Below are positions 23,814 through 34,100 of a stretch of DNA of 64,000 nt, in pieces. Both the position numbers and the translations under genes were made by a program. Origin of the DNA: a virus. Position 1 is the stretch's first letter. The number at the start of each line of letters is the position of its first letter. The DNA lies in IMG/VR virus record IMGVR_UViG_3300004806_000019, positions 20,224 to 84,223 of that record, one strand, 5' to 3'. A model generated the notes under the pieces. That model made no database searches. It saw only the letters and a list, made by a program, of their open reading frames with translations, and was not told the DNA's origin.

Positions 23814-24881
23814 ATGGCGTTGTTAGGTAATTTCAGCGTCTATAATAAAGGCCCAGGTTTGTTTCTTGCTGGTGTTGGCAGTGGCGCAACCAATCCCGTA
23901 ACTGTTGAGGCTCAAGTAAGATCAACTTTCAACAAGGCTGGGGCTATTAGGAACTTTATCCTGATGGATGGAGCTTCTGGTGCGGCGGATACGTTAGCAA
24001 TTCCTACGGGGAACTATCCTCCTAATACCTGGATGATTCCAAAGACTGCTGGTGAGATGTCAACAGGGCCTAACGTTTCAGGGTCTGGCTCTACAGGCAC
24101 ACCTAATCTAGCTGGTGGCGTTAACATATCGGCAGGATTGACCGGGACAGGGTCAACGAATGTTGGCCTGAACGCTATTGCTATCTGCGCGGCAAGTTTG
24201 AGTGGCGCAGGAGACATTACGTCTTCAGTTATGAATGCGCTTGGTGTGATGCAGGCGGCACTGACGGGATCTGGGAATGTTGCCTCAACATTAAATGCGC
24301 TTGGAGCTTTAATCGCATCCGTCTCTGGATCTGGTGACGTTACCAATGCAGCATTAATTGGTGTGCAGTCTGCGTTTATGGTGGCTGCGTTGTCTGGGTC
24401 AGGAAGTGTATCGGCGCTTGTGAATGCGCTTGGGACGCTTCAGGCTTCAGTGAGCGGCAGTGGGAATATCACGAATGCAGCCGGGGTTGCTGCTCTACCT
24501 TTGGGCGCGTCTCTTTCTGGGTCTGGTGATATCACGGGCAATGCCAATTTGAATGCGCTCGGGAATTTGCTTGCTGGTCTTGCTGGCTCATCGTCTTTGT
24601 CTTCGACTTTAAATGCCATTGGTATTATGGGCGCGACGATCAGGTCTTACTCTGATCTTACGGCGCAGGGTGCTGCTGATGCTGTCTGGGCGCAGCTTCT
24701 TGAGGGCGGATATTCGGCAGAGCAATTGATGAGGCTTCTGTCTGCCGCACTTGCTGGGAAGGTATCAGGAGCAAGCGGAACAACGGTTACAATCCGTGAT
24801 ATTAACGACCTTGTAGACAGGATCGTTGCTACTGTTGACACATCAGGGGATCGCACCTCGATAACTTACGATGTGAACTGA
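23814..24881 (+). CDS. Repeat-rich phage surface protein
   Basis: 355 residues. Residues about 90-270 consist of imperfect repeats around LSGSGDITSSVxNALG, an alternating Gly-Ser/Asn-Ala-Leu-Gly pattern likely to form a beta-solenoid. The last 75 residues (AADAVWAQLLEGG, LAGKVSGASGTTVTIRD, DRIVATVD) match a C-terminal module common in phage tail and neck proteins. TTATT and GGGGATG precede ATG 23814. Probably a virion surface protein; binding partner unknown. Confidence 0.7.
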   Translation: MALLGNFSVYNKGPGLFLAGVGSGATNPVTVEAQVRSTFNKAGAIRNFILMDGASGAADTLAIPTGNYPPNTWMIPKTAGEMSTGPNVSGSGSTGTPNLAGGVNISAGLTGTGSTNVGLNAIAICAASLSGAGDITSSVMNALGVMQAALTGSGNVASTLNALGALIASVSGSGDVTNAALIGVQSAFMVAALSGSGSVSALVNALGTLQASVSGSGNITNAAGVAALPLGASLSGSGDITGNANLNALGNLLAGLAGSSSLSSTLNAIGIMGATIRSYSDLTAQGAADAVWAQLLEGGYSAEQLMRLLSAALAGKVSGASGTTVTIRDINDLVDRIVATVDTSGDRTSITYDVN

Positions 24882-24882
24882 T

Positions 24883-25287
24883 ATGGCTTATAACGCCGGT
24901 TCATATTTCTCCCCGAAATACTTTGCTAATAATTATTTTGCGACAGGAGTGGGGGTTGCTCCTTCAGGATATATGATTGCCTTTTTGTCAGGTTCTGGGG
25001 GTATATCAACATCAATAACTGGTATTGCAAACTTAGTATCTAATCTAACAGGGTCATCTTCATTAAATGGAGATATTACCGGCACTCTTAATTTATCTGC
25101 ATATCTTAGCGGAGAAGGTGATGTAAGCGGAGTTGTTATTGGTATTGGTTCAATGTCAGCAGCAATTAACGGTACGTCTAATGTAAAAGCTATCTTAACG
25201 TCTGGGGGTGGTGAAACTTCTCCTTCTTATCATGGTGGGTTCATAAAAAACACAGGTACGATGATGGGCCATGCCAGAATGAGTTAG
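24883..25287 (+). CDS. Short relative of the preceding repeat protein
   Basis: 134 residues. It carries the same kind of repeat (LVSNLTGSSSLNGDITGTLN, YLSGEGDVSG) but lacks the C-terminal module. It begins one base after the previous stop. Codons are more AT-rich than in the neighbour. It could be a partial duplicate now on its own; the frame is intact, so it is probably expressed. Confidence 0.6.
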   Translation: MAYNAGSYFSPKYFANNYFATGVGVAPSGYMIAFLSGSGGISTSITGIANLVSNLTGSSSLNGDITGTLNLSAYLSGEGDVSGVVIGIGSMSAAINGTSNVKAILTSGGGETSPSYHGGFIKNTGTMMGHARMS

Positions 25288-25347
25288 TGAAGTTTCCATC
25301 ATTTAATTCTTTGTGGTAATGTTCATTGTTTTGACAGAGGCGACAGC

Positions 25348-26475
25348 ATGACCCTTCCAACAACATCTGGGACTGTATCCCAATATGGATTCACTCAAGG
25401 TCAGATAATCGATCATGCTTTTCGACGTGCAGGACTCCAACCTGAACAAGCGTCATCCGAGAATATCCAAATTGCCCAAGACTTGCTGTTCTCCATCCTT
25501 AGTGAGTGGAGCAATGCAGGCTTTCCTCTTTGGACAAAGCAATATCTGACCCTTGGTCCTGTTTTAGGATCTCCTGACGTTGCCTGCCCTCTTGGGACGG
25601 TTGATGTCATTCATGCCTATTGGCGAAACCTTAATCCATATAGGGGGCCTGCCGTTACAAGTGATGGTCAGGATGCAACGGTTTTATTCGGTGGGACAGT
25701 AAACTCTGACATTACAATAACCGGAACAACACCGCATGTTCAGGTAAGCTTTGGAAGCTCGACGGGTTTATACACGGTTGGAGTTTTGTTAGGTGGGACT
25801 TCTTCGATAACCACTTCCTTGCAGATCCTTGGATCTAATAACAACGTGACCTATACGGTTGTTCAAACGCTTCCGAGCACGACATTCACTCCGGGGGTTT
25901 GGCAATATTTTGACCTTAACCCTGTTCCCTCATATCCATATTTCCAGGTTCAATATGCTTCGGGAACGCCATGGGTTTTGAACCAATTGAATTTTGGGTT
26001 GGCCAATGCCTCTGACATTATGATTGGTCCCTTAAACATTGATGACTACTACAATCTTCCTAGCAAATTCCAGCAAGGGGATCGTGCTGTATCGGCTTGG
26101 GTTGATCGTCAGTTAAATTACCCGGTCATCAAGCTTTGGAATGTTCCGAACCAATTAGCTTTCTACAATGGATTAGTGTCTGTTCTGACGCGACGGTATA
26201 TCCAAGATCCCGGTCAGATGAGCAATGCGGTTGAGATTCCACAGCGATGCAATGAAGCTCTTATGTGGCGTCTTGCTTGTTCTTTGATCTATGAGATTAA
26301 AGATCGTGAGGATGCAAGTGCCGCCCAAGCGGGGTATATGGCTTTGATGCAAAGGCAGCAACGTATTCAGCAGATTGAAACAAAAGCAACAAAGGCTGAA
26401 TCTTTAATGTGGGCGGAAGAGAGATCAAAAGGGCCGATTAAGATTATGCCAAGAACCAGATGCTACACCAGATGA
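25348..26475 (+). CDS. P22 gp4-like head-to-tail adaptor with inserted beta domain
   Basis: 375 residues. The N-terminus, FTQGQIIDHAFRRAGLQPEQ followed by SILSEWSNAGFPLW, is the helical start typical of podovirus gp4-like adaptor proteins, which bind under the portal and hold packaged DNA. Residues about 110-225 are a Gly/Thr-rich beta insertion (VQVSFGSSTGLYTVGVLLGG). The helical part resumes with NEALMWRLACSLIYE and AGYMALMQRQQRIQQI. The insertion is larger than in P22 gp4 and might be surface-exposed. A connector role fits the downstream tail genes. Confidence 0.75.
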   Translation: MTLPTTSGTVSQYGFTQGQIIDHAFRRAGLQPEQASSENIQIAQDLLFSILSEWSNAGFPLWTKQYLTLGPVLGSPDVACPLGTVDVIHAYWRNLNPYRGPAVTSDGQDATVLFGGTVNSDITITGTTPHVQVSFGSSTGLYTVGVLLGGTSSITTSLQILGSNNNVTYTVVQTLPSTTFTPGVWQYFDLNPVPSYPYFQVQYASGTPWVLNQLNFGLANASDIMIGPLNIDDYYNLPSKFQQGDRAVSAWVDRQLNYPVIKLWNVPNQLAFYNGLVSVLTRRYIQDPGQMSNAVEIPQRCNEALMWRLACSLIYEIKDREDASAAQAGYMALMQRQQRIQQIETKATKAESLMWAEERSKGPIKIMPRTRCYTR

Positions 26476-26493
26476 CCGGATAGAGACTGAGTA

Positions 26494-27066
26494 ATGCCAA
26501 GGTACATCTCCACACAAGGTCTTTCCCCTATAGCCATTGGCATATGTGGGAGGTGTTCGAGAAAATTCCCGCTTGCGGATCTGACGGAAGATGGAAACAT
26601 TCCTGGGTTGTTAGTATGTCTTGAAGATTGGGATCGTATAGATCCGTGGAGATTGCCAGCTAGAGAGACAGAGGATATCTCTCTTCAGAATCCCAGACCT
26701 GACGTATCACTTAGTGTCGGACCTATGAATGTCGCTATTAACCCAATGCAGCTTGTGTTAGAGGCTGACAATATGGGTAATACGGTTGAGACGAATGATA
26801 CTCTTCAAGAGATCGGTTTTGGCAATTCAGTTTCTACAATTTATCCATCAACTCCATGGTTGGCAAACACGGTATATTCAGAAGGTCAGCAAGTTACGCC
26901 AACCATAGCTACGGGGCTAACTGCTGCTGGTCAAAACATCTATATTTATGTATGTTTGTATGCCGGAACATCGGGGGTATCTGCGCCTAATTGGCCACCG
27001 AATGATGGCGCGTTGATCATTGATAATACCGTTCTTTGGAAAAATGCGGGGCTATATTTGCCATGA
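26494..27066 (+). CDS. Tail-module protein with CxxC N-terminus and sugar-binding-like C-terminus
   Basis: 190 residues. The N-terminus has CGRCSRKFPLADL, then LLVCLEDWDRIDP, a pattern seen in small phage proteins encoded between connector and tail genes. The C-terminal half, WLANTVYSEGQQVTP, then YVCLYAGTSGVSAPNWP, resembles the chitin-binding-like/carbohydrate-binding modules of phage tails. It overlaps the tail fibre start by ATGA. A receptor-related or fibre-attachment role is inferred. Confidence 0.65.
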   Translation: MPRYISTQGLSPIAIGICGRCSRKFPLADLTEDGNIPGLLVCLEDWDRIDPWRLPARETEDISLQNPRPDVSLSVGPMNVAINPMQLVLEADNMGNTVETNDTLQEIGFGNSVSTIYPSTPWLANTVYSEGQQVTPTIATGLTAAGQNIYIYVCLYAGTSGVSAPNWPPNDGALIIDNTVLWKNAGLYLP

Positions 27067-28802
27067 CATCGCCTGTTTTTATAAGCGCATTGCCAGCAGC
27101 GACTTCATGGGGGAGCGGTGATTATACGTTAGTTTCACAACAGGGCGGGATAACTAAGAAGATTGGCATAAGTGCCATATTCACCGTTGGTACACCTGGA
27201 TATACGCCAAGCGGATCTAATGCCGCACAATTCACCGGAAACTCTAATAGCTATTATCAGATATCAATTCAGAACACGAACACAGGAACTTCTGCATCCT
27301 CAGACTTCGTGGCCACTTCTGACACTGGTAACGATGTAACTCATTATGCTGATTTTGGGATTAACAATAGTATCGGTGGCACGACGCCATTTCCCAATCC
27401 ATATTCCGGATATCTCTATGTCACAGACTCTGAATTGGATTTCGGTGTTTTAGGTAATGCCGGGGTTATTAATTTCTACGCAACCGGGGGAATGACTGCT
27501 CCTTATTATGTCGGGTCGATTAATTCTACCGGGCTTAATAATATGGCGATTGGTAATGCAACGCCATCCACAGGGAAATTCACGACTCTTTCTGCATCTG
27601 GGAATGTTACGGGTAGCCAGCTTGTTTCAACGATCTCTGGTCAGCCGCCGCTGGTTGTTGGTTCTACCTCACAAGTTGCAAACTTAAATGCTCAATATCT
27701 TGGCGGATATCTTCCGTCGTCATTTGCCAACGTCACGCTTCCAAACACATGGATGCAAACGCAGACCTTTGCAGATGGCGGGGCTTGGAGTTCGACGGGG
27801 ATACTTACGACCTATGCAGATATAGGTAACATGGGGACAGAAGGATCAAGCATCCTTCTAAATGGCGCGACTTATACTGCCGTCCTTAAAGCCTCTGATA
27901 TTGGGGCGATGAATCCTGTTCAAGAGATTCTGCATCGTCATTCGACTTCGTTAGAACCTATTTTCATGGGTGCTCGGAGTAACTCAGATACATCGGCTCA
28001 TGCGAATGTAACGAATGGACAGAATGTTCTGACGTTTATGGGATCTGGGTATGCTGGAACTAACGGATATGAGCAATTTGCCAGCATAAACTTTGCTGTA
28101 TCCAGTACGGGATCTATCAGCAATTCGTCATCTCCTGGCGCGATTAAGTTCAATACGACGCCAAATGGCAATAACTTCCCTGTGACGGCGGTAACGATAG
28201 ACCAAGATCAAAGCGTGACATTATCAGGGGCATTCAAACTTCCTGGTGGCACATTTTCTATTGGCGGCAACACGACCTTCTCTGGGGCATATACCTTTAC
28301 TGGGACGGTGACGAATAATACGACGGTGACGTTCCCAACAACGGGGACATTGTTAACGACCACAGGCTCTGGTTCGTCTCTGACCTTCGGGACAGGTTCT
28401 CTGTCGCTTGCTGGAAACCTGACAACCTCTGGCGCTTACAACATCGGCTTTACGATGCCGGGGGCTTATACCTACACGTTCCCATCATCGACAAGCACTC
28501 TTGCTATTCTTGGTGCTAACACGTTTACAGGGAAGCAAACGACGGTTGCCAGCGCCAGTGGTGCTGCTGGCCTTAATCTTCCTCCTGGTGCGGCCCCATC
28601 GGCGCCAGTTAATGGCGACATTTGGACAACGACAGCGGGTATTTACGTACAGATAAATGGTGGTACAGTTGGCCCACTTTCTGCGGGTGGAAGTGCTATC
28701 ACTGCCCTTACCGGCGATGTGACAGCTTCTGGAAGTGGTAGTGTTGCGGCTGCATTGGCATTGACGCCACAGACAGAGTTAATATCGTTATGGTTGAGGT
28801 GA
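27063..28802 (+). CDS. Tail fibre protein
   Basis: 579 residues from ATG 27063 overlapping the previous stop. It includes the phage-fibre motif NATPSTGKFTTLSASGNV near residue 170. Long Gly/Thr/Ser-rich strands around residues 390-490 (GSSLTFGTGSLSLAGNLTTS) and a C-terminal VNGDIWTTTAGIYVQINGG module are common in trimeric tail fibres. It should form an elongated, trimeric receptor-binding or stalk structure. No peptidase or chaperone domain is seen at the C-terminus. The longer frame from 27036 overlaps the previous gene without a better ribosome site. Confidence 0.8.
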   Translation: MTSPVFISALPAATSWGSGDYTLVSQQGGITKKIGISAIFTVGTPGYTPSGSNAAQFTGNSNSYYQISIQNTNTGTSASSDFVATSDTGNDVTHYADFGINNSIGGTTPFPNPYSGYLYVTDSELDFGVLGNAGVINFYATGGMTAPYYVGSINSTGLNNMAIGNATPSTGKFTTLSASGNVTGSQLVSTISGQPPLVVGSTSQVANLNAQYLGGYLPSSFANVTLPNTWMQTQTFADGGAWSSTGILTTYADIGNMGTEGSSILLNGATYTAVLKASDIGAMNPVQEILHRHSTSLEPIFMGARSNSDTSAHANVTNGQNVLTFMGSGYAGTNGYEQFASINFAVSSTGSISNSSSPGAIKFNTTPNGNNFPVTAVTIDQDQSVTLSGAFKLPGGTFSIGGNTTFSGAYTFTGTVTNNTTVTFPTTGTLLTTTGSGSSLTFGTGSLSLAGNLTTSGAYNIGFTMPGAYTYTFPSSTSTLAILGANTFTGKQTTVASASGAAGLNLPPGAAPSAPVNGDIWTTTAGIYVQINGGTVGPLSAGGSAITALTGDVTASGSGSVAAALALTPQTELISLWLR

Positions 28803-28806
28803 TAGC

Positions 28807-29160
28807 ATGGCTTCTTTAACTAAGATTGTTTTAAGTGGCGCGACTTACGGGGCGCCGATTCCTGTTGCGGGAACAACGATAACATCGCCTACGACGATCC
28901 ACACTTCGATTAATACGACAACTGCGGGGTTGGGTGATGAGGTCGTTCTCTACTGTGCAAACGTCGATACCGTTTCGCATACGTTGACGCTTGGAATCGG
29001 TGGGACGGTGACGGCTAACTTGGCTTATTTCATCGTTGCAGCGAATACAACGGCCCAAGTTCTTCCGGGGCATCTGCTTCTAAATGCACAGATTTTATAT
29101 GCCGTGTGTGACGTGACAAATAAAATGAATGTGTTTGGCTACTGCATTAGGTCTTCGTGA
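28807..29160 (+). CDS. Small beta-rich tail-module protein
   Basis: 117 residues with Thr/Ala-rich strands (PTTIHTSINTTTAGLGDEVV, HTLTLGIGGTVTANLAYF). It looks like a small fibre-tip or decoration protein. GAGGTGAT lies over the previous stop and serves as ribosome site. No family name is known to me. Confidence 0.6.
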   Translation: MASLTKIVLSGATYGAPIPVAGTTITSPTTIHTSINTTTAGLGDEVVLYCANVDTVSHTLTLGIGGTVTANLAYFIVAANTTAQVLPGHLLLNAQILYAVCDVTNKMNVFGYCIRSS

Positions 29161-29207
29161 GTCATTATGGACGAACTCTCTCTACAATATGCGGCATCAC
29201 GCCTTTA

Positions 29208-29232
29208 TAGCAAACAATATGGGGGTTTGCTA
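29208..29232 (+). promoter_or_regulatory. Hairpin around ribosome site and start codon
   Basis: TAGCAAAC (29208-29215) and GTTTGCTA (29225-29232) form a perfect 8 bp stem around a loop holding GGGG, the Shine-Dalgarno of the next gene. The last base of the stem is the A of ATG 29232, so folding could hide the start. It may time or dampen translation of the adaptor gene. The rest of the gap 29161-29207 shows nothing else. Confidence 0.4.
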
Positions 29233-29891
29233 TGGCTACTAGCGTAACCTACAATACTCTGGTTCAGGACGTTCAGGCATATCTGGAGCGTGGCGCATCC
29301 TCTACGACTGATGCAACGGTTACGGCGCAGATCCCAAGGCTTATCAACGCAGCAGAGCGCAAGCTGGCTCAAATCCTCAAGCTTCTAGGTCAGATTGAGG
29401 TTTTATCTGACGTAACAGGACTCACTCCGGGGAATCCCGTTATTCCAAAGCCTGACAGGTGGCGCCAGACTGTATCTATGAATTATGGGGCAAGCTCGGA
29501 TTCTAACTTTAGAACGCCCTTGTTTCCTAGAAGCTATGAATATTGCAGAACATATTGGCCGGATGACTCCCTGACTTCTCCGCCAAAGTTTTACGCTGAC
29601 TATGGGTATACATCGTGGCTTATCGTCCCGACGCCTGATGTCACCTACCCCTTGGAGATCACTTGCTATATGCAGCCTCCTTTGTTGGATGCGAATAACC
29701 AATCTAACTTTTGGACGATATATTGCCCGAATGCTCTCCTTTATGGGACACTGGTTGAGGCAATGCCCTTCCTGAAGAATGATGAACGTATTCCTGTTTG
29801 GGAAAATATGTATAAGGCGGAGATCGCCACATTAAGCGGTCAGGATCTGCAACGGCAAATGGACCGGGCATCAGAGCGGAGGACCGTCTAA
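29232..29891 (+). CDS. Tail tubular protein A / adaptor-like protein
   Basis: 219 residues. It shows the helical start of T7 gp11-type adaptors: YNTLVQDVQAYLERGASSTT, IPRLINAAERKLAQIL. A beta section with LFPRSYEYCRTYWP and YADYGYTSWLIVPTPD follows, then helices NALLYGTLVEAMPFLK and a basic end. Such proteins form a ring between portal/gp4 adaptor and tail nozzle. Together with the gp4-like and nozzle proteins it supports a short-tailed particle. The end overlaps nothing; the next gene starts at 29892. Confidence 0.72.
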   Translation: MATSVTYNTLVQDVQAYLERGASSTTDATVTAQIPRLINAAERKLAQILKLLGQIEVLSDVTGLTPGNPVIPKPDRWRQTVSMNYGASSDSNFRTPLFPRSYEYCRTYWPDDSLTSPPKFYADYGYTSWLIVPTPDVTYPLEITCYMQPPLLDANNQSNFWTIYCPNALLYGTLVEAMPFLKNDERIPVWENMYKAEIATLSGQDLQRQMDRASERRTV

Positions 29892-30761
29892 ATGGCTGGG
29901 GGAAATTTTACAAATGTCTTCGGCGGTCAGGTAGTCCGACCTTCTCAATTGAGTTATCAGTCTATAACGATGTCGAGCAATACGACCTTGTTATGGCCTA
30001 CAGAGAGTTTGGAAGGCGCGGTTTATGTTGCCTCTGAAATCGATGTGACTGCAACGGCAACGCATTTGGCTTTGCTAATGCCGAGTGCTTTGATTGCAGC
30101 AACGGGACCGGCGACGACGATAACGAATGTCGGAACGAATACCTTCTCTGTTGCAGATAATACGGGGAACACAATCGTTAACATCGCTAGTGGTCAGGCT
30201 TGGATTATCACTCTCACGTCTAATACGACACAAGCGGGGACGTGGAGAACTTTACAGTTAGGATCAACGACGACTTCGGCGGTGGCTTCTCAGTTGGCCG
30301 ATGGGATTACGACTCAAGCCACAACACTGAACACGCTTCAGGTAGCTGAGTTTGTAAATACGTATTCCAATAGTGCCTTGCTGACGGCGGCAGTAAGGGG
30401 TGGTTGTTCGGTATTGGCTTCTGGTTCTGCTGCATCGACTTTTCAGATGGATTTGATTTTTAACCTTGGGGCTGGCTGGTATCAGGACATCGTAAATTTG
30501 AGTGGCAATACGTTGACTTTGTCGGGGTCATCGGGGCAGTTATTAAACTCGGCGCCGACCTTTGCGATGAGTGCTGGATCTTCAGCTAGGGTAATTGCGG
30601 GGGCATCATCGTTTACGGTTATCAACAATGTGAATGTGTCTGCGTTTGGTGTGGTAAATTCTGTTTTAGGGGGCAGCGGTATTCTTGCTTCAGGATCTAC
30701 CGTGATAACTGTAAGTGTGATTGATAACTACATGGAGTTGGCGCCGATATGGTGGCGCTAG
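29892..30761 (+). CDS. Virion surface-type protein
   Basis: 289 residues, almost wholly Ser/Thr/Ala/Gly-rich beta sequence (TTITNVGTNTFSVADNTGNT, NLSGNTLTLSGSSGQLL). GGAGGA lies nine bases before ATG 29892. Comparable stretches occur in phage head and tail fibres. The C-terminus is more hydrophobic (DNYMELAPIWWR). Function is not known beyond a probable structural role. Confidence 0.65.
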   Translation: MAGGNFTNVFGGQVVRPSQLSYQSITMSSNTTLLWPTESLEGAVYVASEIDVTATATHLALLMPSALIAATGPATTITNVGTNTFSVADNTGNTIVNIASGQAWIITLTSNTTQAGTWRTLQLGSTTTSAVASQLADGITTQATTLNTLQVAEFVNTYSNSALLTAAVRGGCSVLASGSAASTFQMDLIFNLGAGWYQDIVNLSGNTLTLSGSSGQLLNSAPTFAMSAGSSARVIAGASSFTVINNVNVSAFGVVNSVLGGSGILASGSTVITVSVIDNYMELAPIWWR

Positions 30762-30785
30762 GATAGATAGATAAAGGTAACGGTT

Positions 30786-31172
30786 ATGAGTGATCGTCAG
30801 ATAGGTCTGAATGTAGTCTTAGGACAACCGATAGCCAGCGTTGGCGTCAACGGTGTCGGCTACCTGAGCATTCCCCAGAACTCTCAGAACGCCGGTTATA
30901 CCTGTGTCCTTGGTGACGCGGGGTATCACATCTATATGGCGACGGCGGGGACATTCACGATCCCGTCAAACGCGAGTGTGGCCTATCCGATTGGAACGGT
31001 GATTGCCTTCGTTAACCTGTCAGCATCCTCCAGCATCGCCATCACATCCGATACGATGTACCTGATGGGGTCTGGGTCTACCGGTACACGTACTCTAGCC
31101 CAATACGGCTGTGCGACGGCGCTAAAGACCGGCACAACCACATGGATCATCTCTGGTACAGGGTTAACTTGA
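30786..31172 (+). CDS. Small beta-type virion protein
   Basis: 128 residues. It contains NAGYTCVLGDAGYHIYMATA and AYPIGTVIAFVNLSASSSIA, a pattern frequent in small phage decoration or baseplate-associated proteins. AAAGGTAA precedes ATG 30786. It ends directly before the RCC1-repeat gene, with which it is probably co-expressed and perhaps assembled. Confidence 0.6.
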   Translation: MSDRQIGLNVVLGQPIASVGVNGVGYLSIPQNSQNAGYTCVLGDAGYHIYMATAGTFTIPSNASVAYPIGTVIAFVNLSASSSIAITSDTMYLMGSGSTGTRTLAQYGCATALKTGTTTWIISGTGLT

Positions 31173-31173
31173 T

Positions 31174-34100
31174 ATGTCAGGGGTAACTTCCGCATTACTC
31201 TGGGGCGGCAAAGCACCGGCAGCAGTGGGTCTGTTGGCGTGGGGGAATAATTCTTATGGTCAGCTAGGTCTTGGGAATACGACTTATTATTCAAGTCCTA
31301 AACAAGTTGGAGCGTTAACAAACTGGTCTAGCATTGTTGGTGGCGCCTATCATGGTGTTTCTATAAAGTCTGATGGCACTCTATGGGCGTGGGGATTAAA
31401 TCAATATGGTCAATTAGGTTTAGGAAATAGAACTTATTATTCCTCTCCAAAGCAAATCGGCGCTTTAACGAATTGGTCAAAAGTTGCTTGTGGCGGAAGG
31501 TTTACGACGGCCATTAAAACTGACGGAACCCTATGGACTTGGGGGTTTAATAATAATGGTCAACTTGGTTTAGGAAATAGAACTTATTATTCTTCTCCAA
31601 AGCAAATCGGAGCTTTAACTAATTGGTTAAAAGTCGCTTGTGGGTACTATCACACAATAGCGATAAAAACAGACGGAACACTATGGACTTGGGGACTAAA
31701 TCAATATGGTCAGTTAGGTTTAGGAAATATCACGAATTATTCTTCTCCGAAACAAGTTGGATTATTAACAAACTGGTCCAGTTGCGCTGGAGGGCAATCT
31801 CATACAATTGCCATTAAAACAGATGGGACTCTATGGACTTGGGGGTGGAACATTTTTGGTCAATTAGGGCTTGGAAACATTACGAATTATTCTTCTCCGA
31901 AACAAGTCGGCTTATTAACAAACTGGTCCAGTTGCGCTGGAGGGCATTATCATATAGTGGCAATTAAAACAGACGGCACCTTGTGGTCCTGGGGAAGAAA
32001 CAATTTTGGTCAATTAGGGCTTGGAAACATTACGAATTATTCTTCTCCGAAACAAGTCGGCTTATTAACAAACTGGTCTAGTTGCTCTGGAGGGCAATAT
32101 CATACAGTTGCCATTAAAACAGATGGGACTCTATGGACTTGGGGGTGGAACATTTTTGGTCAGCTTGGTTTAGGAAATATAACTTATTATTCCTCTCCAA
32201 AACAAGTTGGATCTCTTACTTCATGGGTAAAAGTCGCTTGTGGTTTTAACCAAACCCTCGCCATAGGCCGCCCCGTCCCCGTTGGCCTGATGTCGTGGGG
32301 GTATAATGGTTCTGGGCAGTTAGGTTTAGGAAATACGACTTATTATTCCAGTCCTAAAGCTGTGGGACAGTTGACGAACTGGTCAAAAATAGCAACAGGT
32401 AATACTTTTGTAGCTATAAAAACTGATGGGACACTTTGGGTTGGGGGATGGAATAATAATGGTCAATTAGGGCTTGGAAACATCACTTATTATTCTTCGC
32501 CTAAACAGGTTGGGGCATTGACTAACTGGTCTAGTGTGGCTTGCGGTCAATCCTCTACGGCAGCAATTAAAACTGACGGCACCTTGTGGTCCTGGGGAGG
32601 GAATCAATACGGTCAACTTGGTCTTGGAAATACCACAAGCTATTCAAGCCCCAAACAGGTAGGTGGTCTAACTAACTGGTTGGCTCTCGCTTGTGGTGAA
32701 TACTTTGCTATTGCCACCAAGACTGATGGCACATTATGGGCGTGGGGGCAGAATAATAGCGGTCAGTTAGGTCTTGGGAACAGAACCCATTATTCTTCTC
32801 CTAAACAAATAGGCGCTTTAACAAATTGGTTAAGTGTTGCCTGTGGGAACTATTACGTTTTATCAATTAAGACTGATGGATCTCTATGGGCTTGGGGTCA
32901 AAATAACTATGGTCAATTAGGGCTTGGAAATCAGACTTATTATTCTAGTCCCAAGCAAGTCGGTGGCCTGACGAATTGGTTAAAAGCTGTCCCTGGTGGT
33001 GGATACTTTGCTATTGCCACCAAGACTGATGGAACTTTATGGGCTTGGGGAAACAACCGATACGGCTCGTTAGGTCTTGGGAACATTACGAATTATTCTT
33101 CTCCAAAGCAAATCGGAGCTTTAACTAATTGGTTAAAAGTCGCTTGTGGGAGCTATCACGTTTTATCAATTAAGACTGATGGATCTCTATGGGCTTGGGG
33201 ATTAAATAATTATGGTCAATTAGGGCTTGGAAACATTACGAATTACTCCTCCCCCAAGCAAGTCGGCTCCCTCACCACATGGCAGAACGTCGCCTGCGGG
33301 CATTTTTCTGTCCTCGCCACGATAGTCCCCGTATCGCCGGGGCTGGCGGCTTGGGGGCAGAATAATTATGGTCAGCTAGGTCTTGGGAATCGGACTTATT
33401 ACTCTTCGCCTAAACAGGTTGGAGCGTTAACTAACTGGTCTAGCATTGCTGGCGGCATCTCTCATGTTGTTTCTATAAAGTCTGATGGAACCTTGTGGGC
33501 GTGGGGGGCTAATAACAATGGTCAGCTAGGTCTTGGGAATCGGACTTATTATTCAAGTCCTAAACAAGTTGGCGTTTTAACGAATTGGTCAAAAGTCGCT
33601 TGTGGGTACCTTAGCACAATGGCGATAAAAACTGACGGAACCTTGTGGGCATGGGGTCAAAATGCCCTTGGACAATTAGGGCTTGGGACCATTACGAATT
33701 ATTCTTCTCCAAAGCAAATCGGAGCTTTAACTAATTGGTTAAAAGTCGCTTGTGGGTACTATCACACAATAGCGATAAAAACAGACGGCACTTTATGGAC
33801 TTGGGGGTATAACTACTATGGTCAGTTAGGTTTAGGAAATATAACTTATTATTCCTCTCCGAAACAAGTCGGCTTATTAACAAACTGGTCCAGTTGCGCT
33901 GGATGGCAGTATTTTACAGTTGCCACCAAAACAGATGGCACTTTATGGACTTGGGGTCAAAATGCCTATGGTCAATTAGGGCTCGGAAACATTACGAATT
34001 ATTCTTCTCCAAAGCAGGTTGGAGCGTTAACTAACTGGTCTAGCATTGCTGGCGGCATCTCTCATGTTGTTTCTATAAAGTCTGATGGAACCTTGTGGTC

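Noticed and set aside
25333-25338. TTGACA resembling a -35 box before the gp4-like gene
   Set aside because: It lies only nine bases before the start codon with no -10 box at a usable distance upstream of the gene.
29167-29250. 27-codon frame in the gap before the adaptor gene
   Set aside because: No ribosome site, and it overlaps the start hairpin and the real gene start.
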